Below, piece after piece: positions 37,581-43,672 of a DNA stretch of 43,672 nt. The notes under the pieces are model-generated. The model was given only the letters and a program-made list of their open reading frames with translations. It was not told where the DNA came from and made no database searches. The position numbers and the translations under genes were made by a program. The number at the start of each line of letters is the position of its first letter. Position 1 is the stretch's first letter. Origin of the DNA: Woeseiaceae bacterium (GTDB taxonomy: Bacteria; Pseudomonadota; Gammaproteobacteria; Steroidobacterales; Woeseiaceae); assembly GCA_021773035.1 (NCBI GenBank), contig JAJFKU010000014.1, positions 1-43,672 of the forward strand, in the 5' to 3' direction.

Positions 37581-38112
37581 TGCCTGGTTCCTGTTTGCCT
37601 GTCAGTGCGACAACAGCGCCGTAGTCGAACTCCTGCCGGTAATCGCCGCTGCCATCATCACCGGCGAAAGCTGCTTTCATGACCCCGGAATGTGTGACTA
37701 CTATATGCCGGAGGCGGCTTTTGCGATAGTCGTTCAATGCCGCTATTGTGCGCTCCCACAACATCGACACGCTTTCTCCGCCGTGTGGATTCGCGTGTAG
37801 AAAATCGTCAGCCCAGGCGTCGATTTCGCGCCGCGGTATTTCCGACCAAGGGCGGTTCTCCCAGCTACCAAAATCGATTTCCTGTACACGCTCGTCGATC
37901 TGCGGTGTGAGACCGAATGCCGTGCCGATCTTCGAAGCCAGTTTGCGACAGCGAAGCAGTGGGCTGGTGATCAATACGTCGGCATCTCGCAGTGAGGCTA
38001 AGACTTCGCGGCTTTCTTCGGCGAAAGTATCAGCAACGGCAAGATCGGTTCTGCCGTAACAGATGCCTGCCTCTATCGCGGGCCGTGTATGACGAACGAG
38101 CATTACAGACAT
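37573..38112 (-). CDS. cobC: Alpha-ribazole phosphatase-like histidine phosphatase
   Basis: A histidine-phosphatase-family protein of 179 residues. The N-terminal LVRHTRP carries the catalytic His8, followed by CYGRTDLAVADTF, ITSPLLRCRKLA, EIDFGSWENRPWSEIP with the catalytic-region Glu, HGGES and VVTHSGVMKA with the second His. The T in place of the usual G after the catalytic His is common in CobC proteins. It would remove phosphate from alpha-ribazole phosphate or cobalamin phosphate. Position between cobS and cobO, overlapping both, supports the call. Confidence 0.9.
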   Translation of the reverse strand: MSVMLVRHTRPAIEAGICYGRTDLAVADTFAEESREVLASLRDADVLITSPLLRCRKLASKIGTAFGLTPQIDERVQEIDFGSWENRPWSEIPRREIDAWADDFLHANPHGGESVSMLWERTIAALNDYRKSRLRHIVVTHSGVMKAAFAGDDGSGDYRQEFDYGAVVALTGKQEPGND

Positions 38113-38873
38113 GCGACGACGCTCAGGTAGATACCGAGTTCGCTGATCTGCTGTGTCGCTCCGAGGCAGTCGCCGGTGTAACCGCCGAGTTTTCGCTCGT
38201 AAAACAAACGGCTCAAACCGTGGCCGGCAGCCAGACCAAGCAGGGCTGCCACGGCGATGCCGGGTCCTGATACGATAAATATCGCGACAAGGCAGCTGGC
38301 CGCAAGCAAAGTGGCGACGATCATGCTCGGTACGCTGACGCCTTTAGCCACTGGTTTCGCCGTCCCTTCTTCGCGGACATAGCCGCTACTTGCGATGACC
38401 AGCAAACTGGACCAACGACTCAAGCCATGCGCCGTGACCAGCACGGTAGCAGCGAGCATGATCGGGAGTTCCGTGAGTGCGGCGATCTTGATAGCCAATA
38501 CTGCGAGCAATGCCAATGCGCCGAACACACCGATTCGGCTGTCTTTCATTATCTCAAGTGAGTGCTCCGGTGTCTGGCCGCCACCAATGCCGTCGAACAT
38601 GTCGGCGAGGCCGTCCTCGTGGAAGGCGCCGGTCAGGAGCAGGCCGCCGGCGGTCGACAACAACACAGCGACAATTGCCGGGTAAAACATCGAGCTGATG
38701 AAATACAGGCTGCTTATGACGGCGCCTATGAGCACGCCGACCAGAGGATAGTAGCGAACGCTGGCAGCGAAGCGCTCGGGTGTGTAGGCGCCACTGATTG
38801 CTATCGGCAGTCGCGTCAGAAACTGCAGCGCCAGCAGGAAGACAAGCGACTCCGACTTGAGTTGTCTTATCAC
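38103..38873 (-). CDS. cobS: Adenosylcobinamide-GDP ribazoletransferase (cobalamin synthase)
   Basis: An inner-membrane enzyme that joins adenosylcobinamide-GDP to alpha-ribazole (phosphate). From GTG 38873 the protein is 256 residues and begins with LALQFLTRLPI. It includes YYPLVGVLIGA, the metal-binding GAFHEDGLADMFDGIGGG, EIMKDSRIGVFG and the late YTGDCLGATQQISEL, with several membrane helices. I chose the GTG because it overlaps the cobT stop as GTGA and because the longer frame to 38951 lies inside cobT without similarity. It overlaps cobC by ten bases. Confidence 0.94.
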   Translation of the reverse strand: MIRQLKSESLVFLLALQFLTRLPIAISGAYTPERFAASVRYYPLVGVLIGAVISSLYFISSMFYPAIVAVLLSTAGGLLLTGAFHEDGLADMFDGIGGGQTPEHSLEIMKDSRIGVFGALALLAVLAIKIAALTELPIMLAATVLVTAHGLSRWSSLLVIASSGYVREEGTAKPVAKGVSVPSMIVATLLAASCLVAIFIVSGPGIAVAALLGLAAGHGLSRLFYERKLGGYTGDCLGATQQISELGIYLSVVACL

Positions 38874-39895
38874 GCCGGACCGCTGACGCCAGCACTGTCG
38901 AAACTGGCCATCTCGGTGAGCATCGCTGCGGCACTTTTGATCAGCGGCCATGCGAGCAGAGCACCGGTGCCTTCGCCGAGTCGCATATTGAGATTCAGCA
39001 GCGGTTCTGCGTCGAGTGCCCGCAGTGCCAGCGCGTGGCCCTGTTCGGCCGACGTATGTGCAAAGATCATTGCCGGACGGACCGTTGCTTGCATCGCCAT
39101 TGCCGTGGCGGCGGCTGCGCTGGCGATGAACCCGTCAACGATGATCAGGGTGCCACTTTTCGCCGCGGCGAGCATGGCGCCGGTCATCATCGCGATTTCA
39201 AAGCCGCCGTATTCCATCATGACGTCGGCGGCGGACAATTTACCCGGCGTTCTGTTCGCGGCGGCTCGAAGGATATCGGCTTTCCGGCGCAGGCCGTCGT
39301 CGTCCAGTCCGGTGCCGCGACCTGTTAGTTCCAGAAGTGGCAGGTCGAAGAGCTTGTGAAAGATCAGGGTCGCGGAGGACGTGTTGCCAATGCCCATCTC
39401 CCCGAAACAAACGGCGTCGAAGCGCTCGCTATCGGCAATGCCTCGCCCATGCTCGAGTGCCCCATCGAATTGCGCTGTCGTCATCGCTGCCCGGATCGAG
39501 CAGTCTTCGGTTCCAGCTCCGAGCCGGCGATTGAGTAGCGCCGGGTGGCTGATAGGCTCTCCGGCAACGCCGGTGTCGACAACCTGGACGCCGACATTCA
39601 GAGTCCGTGCGAAAACGTTCGCCGCCGCACCGCCGCCAAGAAAATTCAAAACCATCTGGCGGGTTACTTCCTGGGGATAGGCAGAAGTGCCGTTCGCAGC
39701 GATACCGTGGTCGCCGGCGAAGATTGTCAACCGGCAACTTTCCATTTTAGGCACCAGTGTTTTCTGCAGTGCAGCAATCTGCGCGGCAATACGCTCTATT
39801 TGTCCGAGCGAGCCGGGTGGTTTGGTCTTGTTGTCAATCGCGTTTTGCAGGGCTGCTGCCGAAAACGGCATGCCTTGCGCAGAGTCTTCTGCCAA
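38870..39895 (-). CDS. cobT: Nicotinate-nucleotide:dimethylbenzimidazole phosphoribosyltransferase
   Basis: Makes alpha-ribazole phosphate by activating the lower-ligand base. The 341-residue protein has KPPGSLGQIERIA, FAGDHGIAANGTSAYPQEVT, NFLGGGAAANVFA, CFGEMGIGNTSSA, VDGFIASAAA and the catalytic Glu308 in MRLGEGTGALLAW. The TTG at 39895 with a GGGA site upstream is one start; ATG 39871, eight codons in, is equally reasonable. It leads the cobT-cobS-cobC-cobO set; the 79-base gap before it carries no riboswitch. Base specificity cannot be read from the sequence. Confidence 0.95.
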   Translation of the reverse strand: MAEDSAQGMPFSAAALQNAIDNKTKPPGSLGQIERIAAQIAALQKTLVPKMESCRLTIFAGDHGIAANGTSAYPQEVTRQMVLNFLGGGAAANVFARTLNVGVQVVDTGVAGEPISHPALLNRRLGAGTEDCSIRAAMTTAQFDGALEHGRGIADSERFDAVCFGEMGIGNTSSATLIFHKLFDLPLLELTGRGTGLDDDGLRRKADILRAAANRTPGKLSAADVMMEYGGFEIAMMTGAMLAAAKSGTLIIVDGFIASAAAATAMAMQATVRPAMIFAHTSAEQGHALALRALDAEPLLNLNMRLGEGTGALLAWPLIKSAAAMLTEMASFDSAGVSGPA

Positions 39896-39974
39896 TTTTG
39901 GAATTCCCGCTCGAGGGCCAGTCAGGGAACGAGCTTAGGAGGAAACCGGGGTCGTGGTCAACGCCGCTCGAGAT

Positions 39975-41012
39975 TTAGTCGAGGGAGTAGCTTATGACCT
40001 GAGCTGTGACTTTCTGCCGCCTCAGCATGCCGCCAATGGTCAGCCAGGCATCGCCGAATTGCACCAAGCCGCGGTGATCCATTGTAGCTGTCGTGCTGGT
40101 CGCGACCTGTTGCCACTGCATTCGCTCAAGGTCGAACAGCAGGACGTCCATGCTCGGTTCCGAGGGCGAACCGTCATAACCGATGCCGTTAAAGTTGTAC
40201 GGGTTTTCGCTGCCGCCAATAAATGCCACCGCGTTGATGGAAGCAACGCCAGCTGCAGCCATGCGATAGCTGGGCGCTCCAGGGTGCGCGTCAACGGGTC
40301 GCCAGTCGATACGACGAAAATTGCTGTCGTCAATGCTGCCGTGAAAGCATTCGTTGCTGGCTACAAAACTTCGTGAGGCGCCCTGGTTCGCCTGCACGGT
40401 AACGCCATCGCAATAGATCAGCTTGTTGCTGACAATACCGCCGGCATGGCCGAACAGCGCGTTTCCGGGCAGCGGTGTCGCCTGCGACCACGTATTTGTC
40501 TCGGTATCGAGTACCTGTACCAGGTTGACATTGCCGAAGTCATGCCAGCCGCTGATCAGATAAACATAGCGGTCCAGGTAGGTGACGGCGACCGCGTCGT
40601 CAACCGGGACGGGCATGGCCTGCATCTCCGTATAGCGTTTCTCCGCCGGGTCGAACGCGTGAACCCACGGAGTGGAGACTTCGTTGCCGTCGGCATCGAC
40701 ACTGTAGCCGCCGAAAACGTAGATACGCTCACCGACGGAGGCTGCGACTGCTGCAAGACGGCCGACATTGCCGGGGAGGTCGGGCGCCCGTTCCCAGACT
40801 CCGGCAACCGAGTTCAGGAGATAAGTACGAGCATGAATATCCGAGTGCTCAAGCCCGGTCGAAATCCCGGCGAAGCTCGCGATGTACTCCACGTTGCCGA
40901 TTTTCACCGCGGCGACGGCATTGTTGGACGCGGGCTCCGGCAGCGGCGGGAGGGGGTCTGCTACTGCCATTTTCAAGCTTGCGATGAGCAGACAACCGAG
41001 TAAGACGCGCAT
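39975..41012 (-). CDS. Secreted kelch-repeat protein
   Basis: A 345-residue protein with a signal peptide (about 1-18, ending AVA) followed by kelch-type blades: GRLAAVAASVGERIYVFGGY, DDAVAVTYLDRYVYLISGW, FGHAGGIVSNKLIYCDG, AAAGVASINAVAFIGG and a last blade DHRGLVQFGDAWLTIGG. This suggests a six-bladed beta-propeller in the periplasm or outside. Some resemblance to NanM-like sialic acid mutarotases is possible, but I cannot show catalytic residues. It starts one base after the rdgC stop and lies just before cobT on the same strand, so it may be co-transcribed with rdgC. A link to B12 is unproven. Confidence 0.8.
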   Translation of the reverse strand: MRVLLGCLLIASLKMAVADPLPPLPEPASNNAVAAVKIGNVEYIASFAGISTGLEHSDIHARTYLLNSVAGVWERAPDLPGNVGRLAAVAASVGERIYVFGGYSVDADGNEVSTPWVHAFDPAEKRYTEMQAMPVPVDDAVAVTYLDRYVYLISGWHDFGNVNLVQVLDTETNTWSQATPLPGNALFGHAGGIVSNKLIYCDGVTVQANQGASRSFVASNECFHGSIDDSNFRRIDWRPVDAHPGAPSYRMAAAGVASINAVAFIGGSENPYNFNGIGYDGSPSEPSMDVLLFDLERMQWQQVATSTTATMDHRGLVQFGDAWLTIGGMLRRQKVTAQVISYSLD

Positions 41013-41013
41013 A

Positions 41014-41901
41014 TCAGGCAAAGCCATCCAGTAGTTTCTTGAGGTCTGCGATCAGCATACGCAATGTTCCTGAGATGAGCACGAATTCCGTATCCAGCCG
41101 CGCGAGCGGGTCGTTGCCATCGTCGTTGTCGTCGTCCATGCCAAGAAAGCGCAGCTTGGTGATTACGCCGTCTTCGCTGAGTACGCAGCTAAGGATGTTG
41201 TCGTATTCAATGGCGAGATGTGTCAGGTGCATGCCATCGATGACGTGGTTGCGTATGGTCTTGTCGCTTAGATCGAAGTTGGTCCAGCGCACCACCGACT
41301 TGGAGTCGGCAGCATCCTGCATGCGGCATTCGCGGCCAACGGCAAACTGTCCGGGTGCGTTACCAAGAAAAACACGTGTCAACAGGTCACCGACCGGTTT
41401 GTTGAATTGCAGTGGGCGCAGATTCGTGAAATTGACCGAGGCGCCCAGCCTGCGCAGGAAGCGTTCCGCGACGGAAACCTGTGCGGCGTCGATGCCGACG
41501 ATTTTCTCCTTCAGATCGAAGTAACCCCAGATTCTGTCCGATTTCAGCATGGCTTTCGGCATGAGTTCATCGCGCGTTTCGGCTTTCAGGCGGCGCTTTT
41601 CACGCGGGCTGGGAGCTTCCTGCATCCGTTCGCGGTATTCCTCGATGCGTGCTTCCAGCTCTTCGTTGACAGCGGCCGGGGGCAGCACGCGGGACTGGCT
41701 GCGCAATTTGAGAAGATCCGCGCCGTTCAGGCGGCGGGCCAGCGAGTCACCGGCATCCGGATACACGGCTTCCCAACCGGAGCTGCGCTCAGTCAGTGGA
41801 CCGCAGGGCTGGAAGAGAGCGCTGTCCAGCGCCTGCGAAAGTTTTTCTTCGGTTTCCGGCCAGACACAGTCGAGGCGGTAGTAGCGTAGGTTTCGAAACA
41901 T
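41014..41901 (-). CDS. rdgC: Recombination-associated protein RdgC
   Basis: A DNA-binding protein that forms a ring around double-stranded DNA and restrains RecA. The 295-residue length is close to the family norm. MFRNLRYYRL at the start, then FQPCGPLTERSSGW, a charged central helix (about 80-110, KRRLKAETRDELMPKAM) and the later GKE-type DDDND acidic patch and LGMDDDNDDGNDPLA-like stretch near 250 fit the family. It is divergent from the PAS/HD-GYP gene with 136 bases between and is followed directly by the kelch gene. Confidence 0.95.
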   Translation of the reverse strand: MFRNLRYYRLDCVWPETEEKLSQALDSALFQPCGPLTERSSGWEAVYPDAGDSLARRLNGADLLKLRSQSRVLPPAAVNEELEARIEEYRERMQEAPSPREKRRLKAETRDELMPKAMLKSDRIWGYFDLKEKIVGIDAAQVSVAERFLRRLGASVNFTNLRPLQFNKPVGDLLTRVFLGNAPGQFAVGRECRMQDAADSKSVVRWTNFDLSDKTIRNHVIDGMHLTHLAIEYDNILSCVLSEDGVITKLRFLGMDDDNDDGNDPLARLDTEFVLISGTLRMLIADLKKLLDGFA

Positions 41902-42037
41902 CGTTGTTGATTCTTATTCAATACGGCGGCGCAGTATCTACATTTCGGCCTGGTAAGAAAAGTCCCGTTAGTCTCTTAAGTAGCGACTGCAGTTGCCGAT
42001 ATAGGAAATATAGACTAATTACGGTGCGTTCGAGTAC

Positions 42038-42994
42038 GTGGCTACAGTGAATCTACAGAGTGCGTCGCCGGAGCAGGAATACCGACTGGAGGCGATCCAC
42101 CAGCAATGGGTATCCACGCTGGATGCGATTCGCGACGCCATTTTCGTAGCTGATCGGGAAGGCGGGGTCGTTCGGGCCAATCAGTCGTTCGCGGACCTTG
42201 TGGATATGGACTTCGCTGAAATTACGCAGTCCACAATCGGAGAAATCCTGCCGTGGCTGGTCGACGGTGCCGGCGGCGTCAGGACCGGCCGGGTTACGGG
42301 CCCTGACGGCCTTACCTACAAGGTCCGAAGCCCTGGCAGTAGCATTGCCGCCGACGGTCGGGTATTCATCCTGGAGGACGTCACTGACAACCGCGCGCTT
42401 GAAAAAGTGGAAGAGAGCTACCGGCAAGGCACGACAAAGGCACTGATCGAAACGATCGAGGCGCTGTCAAACGCACTTGAAGTGAAAGACCCTTATACCG
42501 TCCAGCACTGCGACGCAGTTGCGACCCTGTCAAAGAGTATTGCTTTGAAAATGGGCTTTGACGCGTTTACGGCACAGGGTATCTACTACGGAGCCAAGGT
42601 TCACGATATCGGCAAGCTGAGTATTCCGAGCGGGATTCTGAGTAAGCCCGGCCAGCTGGCGAAGGCGGAGATGAACCTGATCAGGATGCACAGCGAGTCG
42701 GGTTACGCCGTCGTCAAGGACCTGGCGTTTCCGTGGCCAGTCCATGAAATCGTCCTGCAACATCACGAGCGCATCGATGGGTCTGGATACCCTGCCGGGC
42801 TCCGCGGAGAAGGTATCCATATCGCCGCACGAATCGTCGCTGTCGCAGATGTCGTCGAGGCAATGTCCGCTCACCGGCCGTACCGCGCAGCCCTTGGAAT
42901 CGATGCTGCAGTCGCTGAAATTCGATCTGGCCGCGGCCGTATTTACGACCCCGACGCCGTTGACGCCTGCGTGGCGGCGATCGCGGAGCGCTGA
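42038..42994 (+). CDS. PAS-HD-GYP cyclic di-GMP phosphodiesterase
   Basis: A 318-residue predicted cytosolic signalling protein. A PAS-like domain (about 20-115, DAIRDAIFVADREGGVVRAN) precedes an HD-GYP domain (about 135-315). The latter has the metal-binding HD pair in KVHDIGKL (189-190), the HHERIDGSGYPAGL motif with GYP at 250-252 and a further IVAVADVVEAM, so it should hydrolyse cyclic di-GMP. There is no receiver domain or membrane helix. It starts at GTG with a weak ribosome site. Its activity opposes that of the GGDEF protein at the other end of the window. Confidence 0.92.
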   Translation: MATVNLQSASPEQEYRLEAIHQQWVSTLDAIRDAIFVADREGGVVRANQSFADLVDMDFAEITQSTIGEILPWLVDGAGGVRTGRVTGPDGLTYKVRSPGSSIAADGRVFILEDVTDNRALEKVEESYRQGTTKALIETIEALSNALEVKDPYTVQHCDAVATLSKSIALKMGFDAFTAQGIYYGAKVHDIGKLSIPSGILSKPGQLAKAEMNLIRMHSESGYAVVKDLAFPWPVHEIVLQHHERIDGSGYPAGLRGEGIHIAARIVAVADVVEAMSAHRPYRAALGIDAAVAEIRSGRGRIYDPDAVDACVAAIAER

Positions 42995-43177
42995 TCGACA
43001 TGCTCGCGGTAGCAGCAGGCCATGCAAGTGCTCTGCGAGAGATTAGAGGTATTGGTCAAAGAAGATCCGACGTTTGCCGTGTGCGTTATCGTGCTTGCGA
43101 ATTCCCCGGCCTCTGATTACGGCCAGAAAGCGCCGAACAGACTGGACTGCGGTTGGCTCTTTGCGCACTATCCGGTG

Positions 43178-43672
43178 ATGAATCCAGTGCTCTACAGTGA
43201 TCGCCTGAAATTGACCCCGCTCGACACGTCAGATGTCGATCTTGCAACGGAGATGTTCACTGATCCCGACGTACTGAAATTCGCAGGTGGCGCGATGTCG
43301 GCGGATGAGATTCGCGAAGAGATGTCGAACTGGATAAAGAGGGGAGGCAACGGCTGTATCGGTGTCTGGTGTATCACGGATCGTGGCAGCGGCGAAAAAA
43401 TGGGTAGCGTGGCGTTGTTACCTATGCCGGTTGAAGAAGACGATACGGACTACAGCCTTTTAGTGCCGGGTCAGATGCCGTCCGGGGATATCGAAGTCGG
43501 GTACTTTCTGAAACGATCTGCATGGGGTAAAGGCTACGCGACGGAAGCATGCAGGCGACTGATTCAAGTCGCGTTTGAAGAGTTGCGTTTGACCGAAGTC
43601 GTTGCGACGTTTGAAGTCGGTAACCATGCCTCCCAAAACGTATTGGAAAAAACAGGTTTCGTCGCTCGGGGA
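43178..43672 (+). CDS. GNAT N-acetyltransferase (RimJ/RimL-like), 3' end outside window
   Basis: The frame from ATG 43178 opens SDRLKLTPLDTSDVDLA, continues with a middle strand GSVALLPM, and shows the acetyl-CoA-binding region EVGYFLKRSAWGKGYATEA followed by GNHASQNVLEKTGF, the typical end of RimJ/RimL-type acetyltransferases. About 165 residues are visible and little of the protein should be missing. The same frame is open back to ATG 43022, but those 52 residues do not look like GNAT sequence, so I prefer 43178. The 183 bases after the HD-GYP gene hold no other clear feature. The substrate is unknown. Confidence 0.85.
   Translation, partial: MNPVLYSDRLKLTPLDTSDVDLATEMFTDPDVLKFAGGAMSADEIREEMSNWIKRGGNGCIGVWCITDRGSGEKMGSVALLPMPVEEDDTDYSLLVPGQMPSGDIEVGYFLKRSAWGKGYATEACRRLIQVAFEELRLTEVVATFEVGNHASQNVLEKTGFVARG

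Overview
The window is a stretch of gammaproteobacterial chromosome of moderately high G+C. The best evidence is the run queG, nnr, tsaE, amidase, mutL, miaA, hfq, hflX, hflK, hflC, yjeT-like, purA, which has the same order as in Escherichia coli. It is not an enteric genome: the MutL carries an endonuclease-type motif, there is a PPK2-type polyphosphate kinase, and B12 genes and a GlyGly-CTERM secreted protein are present. A free-living marine or sediment lineage is plausible, but I cannot name a genus from the sequence alone.

Layout. (1) 1-1132: end of a mobile region next to a tRNA gene. It holds the tail of an IS3-family element, an AlpA-like excisionase/regulator and about 700 bases with no convincing gene. 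It stops at the 3' end of tRNA-Glu(CTC) on the minus strand. (2) 1278-5497: pcnB, folK, a deoxynucleoside kinase, panB and panC (RNA polyadenylation, folate, dNTP salvage and pantothenate). (3) 5494-8531, minus strand: queG, a PPK2 kinase and a cyclic-nucleotide-sensor/GGDEF protein. (4) 8566-19910, plus strand: the conserved nnr-to-purA housekeeping block. (5) 19888-26470: lineage-specific or poorly characterised genes. These are a large secreted beta-propeller/Calx-beta protein with a GlyGly-CTERM tail, a patatin-like protein, a membrane NERD-like protein with a degenerate core, a DUF2799-like lipoprotein, a small Cys/Arg-rich membrane protein and an Mpo1-like membrane protein. (6) 26460-28196: malic enzyme. 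(7) 28273-39895: a B12 locus. (8) 39975-43672: a secreted kelch protein, rdgC, a PAS/HD-GYP protein and a GNAT acetyltransferase cut by the window end.

The B12 locus is the main coherent system. A sigma70-like promoter and a cobalamin riboswitch precede btuB-btuF-btuC-btuD-cobQ-cbiB-cobD on the minus strand, with mostly 4- to 8-base gene overlaps. Just upstream, cobT-cobS-cobC-cobO form a second same-strand overlapping cluster with no riboswitch visible in front of it. cobU converges on the distal end. Together these encode uptake, corrinoid adenosylation, cobyric acid amidation, aminopropanol attachment and nucleotide-loop assembly. No corrin-ring synthesis genes lie in the window, so the locus looks built for import and late-step assembly or remodelling, unless ring genes lie elsewhere.

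Gene packing is tight. Five convergent pairs overlap at their stop codons, leaving no room for ordinary terminators between them. I did not find a CRISPR array, a recognisable defence system, a complete prophage or an rRNA operon. The most unusual signals are small: a DUF2065 gene with no standard start codon, a weak TTG start on pcnB, a possible leaderless nnr message and the degenerate NERD protein.
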